Positions 25,383 through 35,366 of a DNA stretch of 64,000 bases are shown piece by piece. This DNA is from JABMMZ01 sp040386935. Its GTDB lineage: Bacteria; Bacteroidota; Bacteroidia; NS11-12g; UBA955. The DNA lies in the NCBI GenBank assembly GCA_040386935.1, contig JAZKEQ010000001.1:62001-126000 (forward strand), written 5' to 3'. The position numbers were made by a program, and so were the translations under genes. The notes under the pieces were generated by a model. The model did not search any database, was not told the DNA's origin, and saw only the letters and a list, made by a program, of their open reading frames with translations. Position 1 is the stretch's first letter; every line of letters starts with the position of its first letter.

Positions 25383-25620
25383 CACCATTCGTCAGGCCGA
25401 ATGGTGGTAGGGGATTGTCTTCCAAATGAAGATTGTCTTAACCCACAAGGGTTATCCGCCTGGGGGCGGATGAACCCTTGTGGGGGAGGCTACAAAGCTA
25501 TTTATACAATCCGCTTTGGGCGGATTGTATTTTTATTTCATCCGGTCACACGCTCAAATGCTGCGCATTTGGCGTGTTTCGGATGAAATAAAAAAGCCCA
25601 TCTGCTTGCGCAGATGGGCT
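25383..25620. repeat. Array of five inverted repeats next to tRNA-Ser
   Basis: In order: CACCATTCG/CGAATGGTG (25383-25406); a 19-bp stem CCCACAAGGGTT + ATCCGCC with its complement (25442-25484, one bulge); ATACAATCCGC/GCGGATTGTAT (25504-25530); an outer arm TTTTTATTTCATCCG (25530-25544) / CGGATGAAATAAAAA (25580-25594) enclosing ACACGC + CAAATGC / GCATTTG + GCGTGT; and the terminator hairpin 25595-25620. No coding frame. It shares the ATCCGC core with the tRNA-Arg cluster. Confidence 0.7.
25595..25620 (-). terminator. Terminator after tRNA-Ser
   Basis: AGCCCATCTGC (25595-25605), loop TTGC, GCAGATGGGCT (25610-25620). On the minus strand it is followed by TTTTTTATTT. It lies 10 bases from the end of tRNA-Ser. 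Confidence 0.8.
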
Positions 25621-25630
25621 TAAATATCTT

Positions 25631-25720
25631 TGGCGGTGAGGGAGGGATTCGAACCCTCGGTACAGTTTCCCGTACGACAGTTTAGCAAACTGTTACTTTC
25701 GGCCACTCAGTCACCTCACC
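25631..25720 (-). tRNA. tRNA-Ser (anticodon GCT)
   Basis: 90 nt including an encoded CCA (25631-25633), unlike the other tRNAs here. Acceptor GGTGAGG/CCTCACC, anticodon arm ACAGT-TTGCTAA-ACTGT (anticodon GCT, reading AGC/AGU), long variable arm CGTACGGGAAACTGTACC-like, T-arm GAGGG-TTCGAAT-CCCTC. The class II variable arm confirms Ser. Confidence 0.95.
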
Positions 25721-25865
25721 AAAAATTTGGGATTGCAAAAGTACACTTTTTATAAAAAAAACAAAAAGTATTTTTATTTATAAATCTAATTGGTATTTTT
25801 TGGTAGGCTATATTTTATTTTTACCGTAATATTGAATTTTATTTTTTGTCGTATATATACCGTAG

Positions 25866-28517
25866 ATGAATTACAAGGATTGTTTAAAGTTTAGAGATAT
25901 CAAAACCTATGGCAGCACAGAATGGCTGGCCAATAATGCAAAAAAATACCGCTCTGTTTTCGATGAACAGGAAGCTTCGTATGTTTATTGCGAATTCTCC
26001 TTCTTCAATAAAAAATTTGATGAAGAAAACTGGGATCTTAAGTTAAGACTCAAATGCCTCAACGAGTTAGATGAGGAAATTTGTGAGCTTAATTGCGACC
26101 GCCCTATCGATAAAAGAGACAATATTGTCTTTGTTAGAGAAGGCTGGGGCGTAAAAACACCAAGCACCTATTGGAAAACAGGCGCCTATCGCTGGGAAGC
26201 TTGGATAGATGATGAGCTCATCGGTTCAAAAAGTTTTTATATTGAACGCCAAGGCCTTGTGCGCAATGGCATCAACCCATATTATAAAGTTGAAGCAGTA
26301 AAATTATATGAAGGACCTGATGCCAACATGGTACAAGGTGAACGCAAATATTTCGTTGGCTTCAATGCCCTGAGTACCCGTTATATCTGGATTGAAATCA
26401 ACGCCAAAAACCTGGTACGCAAAAGCACCGACTGGGCTTGTGAAATGACTTTTAATTACAAAACTTCTTCAGGTCACCTGAAAGGTTCTGCATCAAAATT
26501 ATTTTTTGTTAAGCCCGATGAAGATTTCTTCACCACCACTGTAGGTTGGGGCAGCGATATGCTCGGCACCTGGGGTCGTGGCCGCTATTACATTGAAGTG
26601 GTATTCATGGATGAATTAGTTGCTAGTGTCCCTTTTGAAGTAGGTGATGATTACATCGATGCGGTTGAAGAAGACTTTATTCCATTGGTACAAACCGGCT
26701 TCTATTTCGATGCCGACTTCGATATATTGGACGATGACATGGAAGGTGAAATCTCTGAAAAATCAGATCCCAAAATGCCTGCAATTCCGGATTCATACGA
26801 AAATGTAATGAAGGATTTGGACAGCATGGTAGGACTCGACTCTATTAAAGAGAAAGTAAAAGAATATACCAACTACCTTAAATTCTTAGCGCTTCGCAAA
26901 GAAAAAGGATTGGCAGATGATGAACACATCAACCTGCACGCTGTATTTAAAGGCAATCCGGGAACAGGTAAAACTACCGTTGCTCGTATGCTGGGTCGTA
27001 TCTACAAAGAATTGGGTCTATTGAAAAAAGGTCATGTTCACGAAGTTGACAGAGGAGATTTGGTTGCTGAATTTATCGGTCAGACAGCACCAAAAACTAA
27101 AGAAGCCATTAAAAAAGCAAAAGACGGTATTCTTTTTATTGACGAAGCTTACTCATTAGCACGCAAAGACGATGACAGCAAAGACTTTGGAAAAGAAGCC
27201 ATAGAAATACTATTAAAAGAGTTAAGTGATGCCAATGATATCGCCATTATCGTTGCAGGTTATCCTGCTGAAATGGATGTGTTCATGGAATCAAATCCGG
27301 GCTTGAAATCAAGGTTCACCATGACTTATGATTTCCCTGATTACGTTCCACAGGAACTGGCACAAATTGCTATTTACTCATCTGAAAAACGAGGTGTAAA
27401 ATTCAGCAAAGACGCTTCTGAAACACTCTACAAACAATTGGTATCTGCTTACCGCGACAGAGATAAATTCTTTGGTAATGCCCGTATGGTGAACTCTATG
27501 ATCGATGAATTAAAAATGAATCTCGGTCTAAGGGTGATGAAAGCAAAAGACCCCAACAAACTCACCATTGACAGTTTGAGTTTAATTGAAAAAGAAGATG
27601 TAGAAAAAACATTTAAAGAACATAAAGGCAAACTGGCAGACATTCCTATTGATGAGGAATTGCTGAAAGAATCAACCACCAAACTCAAACGCTTAACAGG
27701 ATTAAACTCCGTTAAACACGATATTGATGAATTGATTAAATTGGTGCGTTTCTATAAAGAGTCAGGAAAAAATCCAAGAGAAATTTTCTCATTACACTCT
27801 GTATTTTTAGGTAATCCGGGAACAGGTAAAACAACTGTTGCCAGAATTCTTGCACAGATATACAAGGCATTGGGCATCTTAGAGCGCGGTCATTTAGTGG
27901 AATGCGACCGTCAATCGATGGTGGGTGGTTATATCGGTCAGACTGCCATTAAAACAGCTGAGATAATTGAAAAAGCCATGGGCGGTGTGTTATTCATTGA
28001 TGAAGCTTATGCTTTAACTGAAGGTGGTGGTAACGACTATGGCAGAGAAGCAGTTGAAGCTTTATTGAAACGGATGGAAGACAACCGCGGTAAATTCATT
28101 GTAATTGCTGCCGGTTATACCCAAAACATGGAGCGTTTCCTTGAAGCCAACCCGGGTTTAAAATCGAGGTTCGACCGCACATTCACTTTTGAAGATTTCA
28201 AACCGGATGATTTATTTGAAATAGCACTGCAACAACTCAGCGACCACAATATTACACCTGATGCAGAAGCAAGCGAGCATCTGAAAACGTACATCGGTTA
28301 CATGTATCAGAAACGTGATAAGTTCTTTGGAAACGGTAGAGCTGTGCGCAAGGTGATAGAAGAAGCAGTAAAAAATCAACATTTACGACTCAGTGAATTG
28401 CCAAAAACCAAACGTACACCAAAAGTTGTCAGTACATTGACCATTGCAGATGTTTCTGAATTCAAAGCAGACAATATCCCAACTCAAAGAACAGGTATAG
28501 GTTTTAAAACAAACTGA
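25866..28517 (+). CDS. Double CbxX/CfxQ-type AAA+ ATPase with repeated N-terminal beta domain
   Basis: The protein is 883 aa. The N-terminal 300 residues appear to contain an internal repeat: about residues 100-140 (KTGAYRWEAWIDDELIGSKS) and again about 240-265 (RGRYYIEVVFMDELVASVPF), each ending in D-[ED]-E-L-[IV]-x-S-x-x-F, so two related beta modules are likely. Two AAA+ domains follow: Walker A GNPGTGKT near residues 363 and 648, Walker B LFIDEAY near 420 and 707. Both keep the CbxX hallmarks (arginine in NPGLKSRF, FFGNARMV/FFGNGRAV). CbxX/CfxQ-type ATPases remodel protein complexes. The target here is unknown. It is coupled to the next gene by TGATG. Confidence 0.85.
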   Translation: MNYKDCLKFRDIKTYGSTEWLANNAKKYRSVFDEQEASYVYCEFSFFNKKFDEENWDLKLRLKCLNELDEEICELNCDRPIDKRDNIVFVREGWGVKTPSTYWKTGAYRWEAWIDDELIGSKSFYIERQGLVRNGINPYYKVEAVKLYEGPDANMVQGERKYFVGFNALSTRYIWIEINAKNLVRKSTDWACEMTFNYKTSSGHLKGSASKLFFVKPDEDFFTTTVGWGSDMLGTWGRGRYYIEVVFMDELVASVPFEVGDDYIDAVEEDFIPLVQTGFYFDADFDILDDDMEGEISEKSDPKMPAIPDSYENVMKDLDSMVGLDSIKEKVKEYTNYLKFLALRKEKGLADDEHINLHAVFKGNPGTGKTTVARMLGRIYKELGLLKKGHVHEVDRGDLVAEFIGQTAPKTKEAIKKAKDGILFIDEAYSLARKDDDSKDFGKEAIEILLKELSDANDIAIIVAGYPAEMDVFMESNPGLKSRFTMTYDFPDYVPQELAQIAIYSSEKRGVKFSKDASETLYKQLVSAYRDRDKFFGNARMVNSMIDELKMNLGLRVMKAKDPNKLTIDSLSLIEKEDVEKTFKEHKGKLADIPIDEELLKESTTKLKRLTGLNSVKHDIDELIKLVRFYKESGKNPREIFSLHSVFLGNPGTGKTTVARILAQIYKALGILERGHLVECDRQSMVGGYIGQTAIKTAEIIEKAMGGVLFIDEAYALTEGGGNDYGREAVEALLKRMEDNRGKFIVIAAGYTQNMERFLEANPGLKSRFDRTFTFEDFKPDDLFEIALQQLSDHNITPDAEASEHLKTYIGYMYQKRDKFFGNGRAVRKVIEEAVKNQHLRLSELPKTKRTPKVVSTLTIADVSEFKADNIPTQRTGIGFKTN

Positions 28518-29653
28518 TGCTACCAACAGATTTATCCTTATTATCCATTATCCTTCTAGCAGCTTTAATAATGGTTGCTATTGTGCAGTTGGTTTACCAT
28601 TTCAAGGTGTTTGGCCGTTTGCTAAAAAAAGTGGGTAAGTCGGAACTGCCTCAAAAATGGCAAAGTGTAAGCGTTATTGTATGTGCACAAAGTGAATACG
28701 AGAATCTTCAAAAACTTGTACCAGCAATACTGAATCAACAATACCCCGACTTTGAATTAGTAATAGTAGATGATGCCAGTTGGGATCACACCACTAATTA
28801 CCTCGAAGAACTTCAGTTAACAGAACCACGCGTAAAAGCGGTATTTGTGACTGAGGATATGAAGAAAAACAGCAAGGGTAAAAAACTGGCATTAACACTT
28901 GGCGTGAAAGCCGCCAAACACGAAATATTATTATTGACCGATGCCGACTGTATGCCTAATTCAGAGCATTGGATTACTGAAATGGTATTGCCTTATCACG
29001 AAAATCCCAACACAGAGATTGTACTGGGCTACTCCCCTTTCATTAAGCGCCATGCCTGGACTAACTTAGTAGCTCAAATGGAAAATTTATTGACCGCTAT
29101 TTCCTATCTGGGCTATGCCATCAATAGCAATCCATACATGGGCGTAGGCAGAAATTTGAGTTATAAAAAATCATTGTTCTTCAGAGTGAAGGGTTTTGCC
29201 AGTCACCACCACATAGCTTCAGGTGATGATGATTTGTTTGTACAGGATGCAGCCAACAGTACCAATACAGCTATTTGTGTAAACCCTAAAGCATTTGTTA
29301 ATACCACAGCAAAGAAAACTTTTAAAGAGTGGTTTCAGCAGAAAAAACGCCATAATTATGTAGGTAAATACTACAAAAAAAGTCACCAGTTTCAACTGGC
29401 CTTTTTTGCATTTATACACGCTTTGTTTTGGGCCACTATGACTGTTAATATTATATTCCCTGAAACCAGATGGTGGAGTTTGATTTTCTTATTGGTTTTT
29501 TGGCTGATAAAAATTCCTTTTATATTCAAAGTATTCAAGAAATTAAAACGTTCTAATTACGCATTATGGCTACCTTTCTTTGATGTATTTTATCTGTTCT
29601 ATAATATAGTATTCGGGACCATCACTTTATTCGGCAGACAGAAAAAATGGTAG
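28517..29653 (+). CDS. Family 2 glycosyltransferase, membrane anchored
   Basis: This 378-aa protein starts inside the ATPase stop (TGATG). It has one N-terminal membrane segment, a GT-A domain with VSVIVCAQSEYENLQKLV, FELVIVDDASWDH and LLLTDADCMP (metal/UDP-sugar Asp motifs), and a QKKRHNYVGKYYKKS block corresponding to the Q/RxxRW region of processive GTs. Two or more C-terminal membrane segments follow (about 290-345). Product unknown; a cell-surface polysaccharide role is likely. It overlaps rsmG by 7 bases. Confidence 0.85.
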   Translation: MLPTDLSLLSIILLAALIMVAIVQLVYHFKVFGRLLKKVGKSELPQKWQSVSVIVCAQSEYENLQKLVPAILNQQYPDFELVIVDDASWDHTTNYLEELQLTEPRVKAVFVTEDMKKNSKGKKLALTLGVKAAKHEILLLTDADCMPNSEHWITEMVLPYHENPNTEIVLGYSPFIKRHAWTNLVAQMENLLTAISYLGYAINSNPYMGVGRNLSYKKSLFFRVKGFASHHHIASGDDDLFVQDAANSTNTAICVNPKAFVNTTAKKTFKEWFQQKKRHNYVGKYYKKSHQFQLAFFAFIHALFWATMTVNIIFPETRWWSLIFLLVFWLIKIPFIFKVFKKLKRSNYALWLPFFDVFYLFYNIVFGTITLFGRQKKW

Positions 29654-30270
29654 ACCACGAACTCATCTTCAGTTACTTCCCCAATCTGTCTGAATTGCAA
29701 CAAAATCAGATCAAGCAATTATACCCTGTATATAAGGAGTGGAATGACAAGATCAATGTCGTGTCCCGAAAAGACATAGATGAGTTATACATCAGACACG
29801 TATTGCATTCGTTGGCGATTGCTAAACTAGCAGATTTCAGTCAGGTGCATACCGTATTGGATATCGGTACAGGAGGGGGCTTCCCCGGCATTCCATTGGC
29901 CATATTATATCCTGACATTGAATTTCATTTGGTAGATTCTATAGGCAAAAAAATAGCAGTTGTTGAAGGTGTTGTTGAAGCGCTTGAATTAAAGAATGTA
30001 AAAGCCGAGCAAGCCAGAGCAGAACAAATAAGAGGTAAATACGATGTTGTAACCTGTAGAGCGGTGACACAACTGGTAGATTTTTTTGGATGGATTGCAA
30101 AAAATTTAAAGCCTGATAGTGAAGTCTTGTGTTTAAAAGGTGGCGACCTGTCTGATGAAATTTCAGTGTTCAAGTCACAATATAAAAGCAAGAAAGTAAA
30201 AGAGATTCTTTTGAGCCCTGCTTTCAATCTTCCTTTTTTTGAAACAAAAAAACTGCTCATCATTCGATGA
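29647..30270 (+). CDS. rsmG: 16S rRNA (guanine-N7)-methyltransferase RsmG (GidB)
   Basis: This 207-aa protein has the GidB layout: YKEWNDKINVVSRKDIDELY, HVLHSLAI, then SAM-binding VLDIGTGGGFPGIPLAILYP and VVTCRAVTQL. RsmG methylates G527 of 16S rRNA. The length matches the family. Its end overlaps the likely promoter region of acpP. Confidence 0.95.
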   Translation: MVDHELIFSYFPNLSELQQNQIKQLYPVYKEWNDKINVVSRKDIDELYIRHVLHSLAIAKLADFSQVHTVLDIGTGGGFPGIPLAILYPDIEFHLVDSIGKKIAVVEGVVEALELKNVKAEQARAEQIRGKYDVVTCRAVTQLVDFFGWIAKNLKPDSEVLCLKGGDLSDEISVFKSQYKSKKVKEILLSPAFNLPFFETKKLLIIR

Positions 30271-30303
30271 CAAAGCGCTATATCGCTGGTATTTAAAAAA
30301 AAA

Positions 30304-30335
30304 TTTGTCATTTTACGTTAAAAATGGGTTATTTG
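30304..30335 (+). promoter_or_regulatory. Probable acpP promoter
   Basis: TTTG at 30304-30307, a 20-bp spacer, then GTTATTTG at 30328-30335, a near match to TAnnTTTG with correct spacing. It lies just after rsmG and 22 bases before acpP. Confidence 0.45.
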
Positions 30336-30357
30336 CACCAACCAAAAATTTAAAATC

Positions 30358-30594
30358 ATGTCAGAAGTAGCAGCAAAAGTAAAATCAATCATCGTTGATA
30401 AGTTAGGCGTTGAAGAAAGCGAAGTAACTCCGGAAGCAAGTTTCACAAACGATTTAGGTGCAGATTCATTAGATACAGTTGAATTGATTATGGAATTCGA
30501 AAAAGAATTCAATATTGCCATTCCTGATGAACAAGCTGAAAAAATCGGAACTGTAGGTGATGCAATTACTTACATCGAAAACAACTCTAAGTAA
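30358..30594 (+). CDS. acpP: Acyl carrier protein
   Basis: This 78-aa acidic protein has the phosphopantetheine site DLGADSLDTVELIM, with the modified Ser in DSL. All helices of ACP are present. It is followed 27 bases later by fabF, the usual bacterial order. It carries growing acyl chains in type II fatty acid synthesis. Confidence 0.98.
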   Translation: MSEVAAKVKSIIVDKLGVEESEVTPEASFTNDLGADSLDTVELIMEFEKEFNIAIPDEQAEKIGTVGDAITYIENNSK

Positions 30595-30621
30595 TTTATT
30601 TAATATCCTCAAACCATTTAC

Positions 30622-31875
<1,254 letters not shown>

Positions 31876-31909
31876 TTTAATCCATCAACCACATTAAGGG
31901 TTTTACAAT

Positions 31910-32638
31910 GTGCTAAAGCGTATTTTCTTTACTAAGTTTTCCTCTAAAAAAGTACTTTATCAGAAGTTATACAATGTCCTTGGATTTTTTCCTGACAAGA
32001 TATCGCTTTATGAAATTGCTTTAACCCATCACTCCTACAAACACAATCATCAGAGGGCTGACAAGATCAACAACAATGAGCGTTTAGAGTTTTTAGGTGA
32101 TGCCGTTTTAGGTTTCATCATTGCTGAAAAATTATACAACTTATTCCCCTACAACAACGAAGGCTTTCTGACCGAAATGCGATCGAAAGTAGTGAGCCGT
32201 CAGAAGTTGAATTACCTCGGAAAAAAAATGGGTTTGCAACAACTCATACAGTTTGATAAGGTATTGGCCAATAACCAAACTTTTATGGATACCATTTGCG
32301 GCAACGCGCTGGAAGCCATTGTTGGCGCCATTTATGTCGATAAGGGTTTTAATTTTACACGTACTTTTATTCTCAATAAAATAGTGGGTTTACACATCGA
32401 TATCAAAGCATTGGTAGAAGATGAAATCAGCTATAAAGCCAAATTGGTAAAGTGGGGACAAAAGGAACGCAAAAAAGTTGAATTCGTTATCAAGGATATG
32501 AGCATTTTAAACAAGCGTAAATTCTTTGAAATTGCCATCATGATAGATGGTGAAGAAAAAATAGTATCACGCAATCACTCTAAAAAAATTGCGGAAGAAC
32601 AAGCCAGTGAAAAGGCTTGTGCGCTGTTGTTTATTTGA
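31910..32638 (+). CDS. rnc: Ribonuclease III
   Basis: The protein is 242 aa. GTG at 31910 is the only sensible start; the ATG just upstream runs into a stop. The signature NERLEFLGDAVLG and TEMRSKVVS (catalytic Glu/Asp) are intact, as is the second acidic block GNALEAIVGAIYVDKG. The C-terminal double-strand RNA binding domain covers about residues 165-242. The acpP-fabF-rnc order is common in Bacteroidota. It processes rRNA and other dsRNA. Confidence 0.95.
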   Translation: MLKRIFFTKFSSKKVLYQKLYNVLGFFPDKISLYEIALTHHSYKHNHQRADKINNNERLEFLGDAVLGFIIAEKLYNLFPYNNEGFLTEMRSKVVSRQKLNYLGKKMGLQQLIQFDKVLANNQTFMDTICGNALEAIVGAIYVDKGFNFTRTFILNKIVGLHIDIKALVEDEISYKAKLVKWGQKERKKVEFVIKDMSILNKRKFFEIAIMIDGEEKIVSRNHSKKIAEEQASEKACALLFI

Positions 32639-32727
32639 ATAAACTCTCCCTACCATTAGCACTTGATATGCTAAATCATGATAGTTATCTCAATTATTTT
32701 TCTTATTATTGACTTTAATTACTTATC

Positions 32728-34140
32728 ATGAAAATAATTGCTTTTATATATTTTGTTTTAACATTTACATCTCTTTCAGCTCAAAGCAGCTTCTATAAAT
32801 CTGTTTATCTAAAAGATCAGGCTAAATATAATTATCAAACTGGAAGTCAAGGAAATAAAGTCATTTTTTTTAACAATAGATTGTATTCTATCTGCAGTTC
32901 CTTGTCATATAATTCCCTTAGTAAATACTATACAAATTATCTTCATTTCATAAAATTTGATTCAAATGGTGACACACTATTAAGCAAACTCATCTATAGC
33001 GATTCAATTAATACACTTTACAATATCACATTCAGTGCAACCCAAAACCACTTAATAGTATCATTTTCGAAACAGAAGGATTTTGTCTACACTTCTAAAG
33101 TGGGTTATCATGCCATTGAGTTGGATACAACAGGCAAAATCATCAATTCCTCTGTTTTGAATATAACAATTGATTCAACTACATATATTACAACCTCTAA
33201 ACTATTCACCTTAAATAGCAATAAATATGTAATTGTGTCCCAAAATAGAAAAAACCAAGATTCTGCTAATGCATATTTAGCAAGACTAGTAAATGGAGCG
33301 GTAAGTGATACAGTAGTGAAGTTTACTGACACAATTTGTCATCATCAATTAATTAATATTTATCAGATAAATAACAATCGTTTTCTTTTAATAGAACGGC
33401 AAAAAAAAAGAGGCTCTGCAATTCCTGCCTTAGGCAAAACTCTTTTACACCTATACGATTCAAACTTTAACCTATTAAAGATTATATCATACAATGATTT
33501 TTCTGCACAATATGATATAACTATAGATACTGATACCGTATTGATTTTAGGTGCAAATTATTCTCTAACACAACAATCCAATGACTATATTATTTATACG
33601 CTGAAAAAAATAACTATTGCGGGTGATTCACTTTCATCGTGGACTTCGAAAAAATACACAAAAGATACGGTTGGTACTAATCCTAAAATCATTTTAAACA
33701 AAGGTGGCCTTTATATCGGCAGTACAAAATTCTTATTCAAGTTTGAAAATCAATCATTGAATATCATAAGAAAAATGTCACCGTATAACCCCTTAGATTA
33801 TTGTTTTGTTAATGATACAATGATAGGGTTTACAGGCGGGGTGAATAAAATATCGAATATTGGCATCATAACAACCGATGGCAAATTTTCAGGGATAAAA
33901 ACTGTCCTAAAAAACAATCTCTCTATAGCTATTTATCCTAACCCTTCAGCGAAAGGTTTATTGAATTTTAAACCTACTTTAAATGAAGCTGTTAGAATAG
34001 ATATCTTTAATACGTTAGGAGAATCAGTATTTTCAACTACAGACACTTTAGATCACACAATTACAACCAACTTACCTAAGGGTTTATATTTTATCAAAAT
34101 TTCAGGTGCTGTTGGTTCATTTAAATGGCTGATTGAATAA
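32728..34140 (+). CDS. T9SS-exported protein, beta-propeller-like, type A sorting domain
   Basis: This 470-aa protein has a signal peptide (MKIIAFIYFVLTFTSLSAQ). The body consists of short repeated beta segments without clear catalytic motifs. The last about 75 residues form a type A sorting domain (IYPNPSAKGLLNF, IFNTLGESV, LPKGLYFIKI). No adjacent partner gene is obvious. Extracellular or surface location is expected. Function unknown. Confidence 0.8.
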   Translation: MKIIAFIYFVLTFTSLSAQSSFYKSVYLKDQAKYNYQTGSQGNKVIFFNNRLYSICSSLSYNSLSKYYTNYLHFIKFDSNGDTLLSKLIYSDSINTLYNITFSATQNHLIVSFSKQKDFVYTSKVGYHAIELDTTGKIINSSVLNITIDSTTYITTSKLFTLNSNKYVIVSQNRKNQDSANAYLARLVNGAVSDTVVKFTDTICHHQLINIYQINNNRFLLIERQKKRGSAIPALGKTLLHLYDSNFNLLKIISYNDFSAQYDITIDTDTVLILGANYSLTQQSNDYIIYTLKKITIAGDSLSSWTSKKYTKDTVGTNPKIILNKGGLYIGSTKFLFKFENQSLNIIRKMSPYNPLDYCFVNDTMIGFTGGVNKISNIGIITTDGKFSGIKTVLKNNLSIAIYPNPSAKGLLNFKPTLNEAVRIDIFNTLGESVFSTTDTLDHTITTNLPKGLYFIKISGAVGSFKWLIE

Positions 34141-34147
34141 ACAAGCT

Positions 34148-35179
34148 CTATTTCAACCTCGCAATATCAATCTCCCTATCCAAAGGTGTTTGATTAAACA
34201 CATGATCCAATAACAGTTTGCCGTAATACGGAGAAAGCGCTACCCCTTTTGCACCCAATCCATTGAACACAAAACAATTGTTGTGTGGTGTTACTTTTCC
34301 CATCACCGGTCTGCGGTCGTTGCTGGCCGGTCGCACCCCAGCTACATGGTCCAATACTTCGTATTCGCCTTTATAAAAAAACGACCATTTGTGCAATATT
34401 TCTGCCTTGCCCTGTTCTGTTGGCACATTGTCTAATGGGTCCCATGTAAATGTAGAACCTATGCGAAAACAACCATTGCCCTGAGGCAACATGAACACAC
34501 CCTGCTGTGGAATATAATCCACGTCAATGGGCGTTTTCACCAACAGTATTTCTCCTTTGGCCGGATTCAGAATTTTAGGCTTGATAAAAGGATTATTTAC
34601 CACACCATTGCCTTCACAAAAAATAACATGTCGGGCTTTGATGTCGCGGTATTGTACATGATTGTTGAGAAAGGATAATTCACTGTAAATAAACGGCTCT
34701 TCTTTCAATGCATTTTGTGTTTTTAAATACTGTTTAGTAGCAGCTATGAATAAGGCACTTTGCACCCAACCTGAATGGCGAATGGTGATGTAACCATGGG
34801 GTGAAATAAAATGTTCGAGTGGTGTATGATTCACCTCTACCCATCCACCAAATGGCTGGTCAGCCGCTCGTGAACTCCAGTCGTTGAGTTCTGCCTGCGA
34901 CTGTAAAATATAGCGTATCGGCTGTTGCTTGAGAAATCCTGCATTTAAAAACACCTCTGCTTCTGAATAATAATCTGTGATACCGGGATAAATTAAATGG
35001 GCATTGTAGGCTGTTTTTTGGTGCTTTGGCAATATGGGATTGTATATACCACCGGCTACTAATGATGAGGTATTCGGGCCTTCCAAATCTATCATCATCA
35101 ACGACTTACCCATTCGGGCCAATTGGTAAGATAAATTACAACCCGCCAGTCCACCACCGACAATTAAACAATCAAGCAT
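34148..35179 (-). CDS. FAD-dependent oxidoreductase (DAO/glycine oxidase type)
   Basis: The protein is 343 aa. The N-terminal Rossmann motif GGGLAGCNLSYQLARMG binds FAD, with a second FAD patch GGIYNP and C-terminal GLGAKGVALSPYYGKLL. The fold and length fit D-amino-acid/glycine oxidase-like enzymes. The substrate cannot be told. It converges with the preceding T9SS gene, whose stop is 8 bases away. Confidence 0.85.
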   Translation of the reverse strand: MLDCLIVGGGLAGCNLSYQLARMGKSLMMIDLEGPNTSSLVAGGIYNPILPKHQKTAYNAHLIYPGITDYYSEAEVFLNAGFLKQQPIRYILQSQAELNDWSSRAADQPFGGWVEVNHTPLEHFISPHGYITIRHSGWVQSALFIAATKQYLKTQNALKEEPFIYSELSFLNNHVQYRDIKARHVIFCEGNGVVNNPFIKPKILNPAKGEILLVKTPIDVDYIPQQGVFMLPQGNGCFRIGSTFTWDPLDNVPTEQGKAEILHKWSFFYKGEYEVLDHVAGVRPASNDRRPVMGKVTPHNNCFVFNGLGAKGVALSPYYGKLLLDHVFNQTPLDREIDIARLK

Positions 35180-35318
35180 TCGAAATCATTGTATAGTGGC
35201 GCAAAGTAACAGCTTAATGGGCATTATTTTTTCTCAATTTTTATATAGGCATTTATACCTTTTATGATTATGCTATATTATTAATATTCAATATTTTATG
35301 TAAATAAACATGGATTTA

Positions 35319-35349
35319 TTTGCAAAATAGTATTAAAATACTATTTTTG
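35319..35349 (+). promoter_or_regulatory. Bacteroidota promoter for the amine oxidase operon
   Basis: TTTG (35319-35322), a 19-bp spacer, then TATTTTTG (35342-35349), a full consensus match. The start codon is at 35367. Confidence 0.8.
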
Positions 35350-35366
35350 TTTAAAATTAAACTAGA

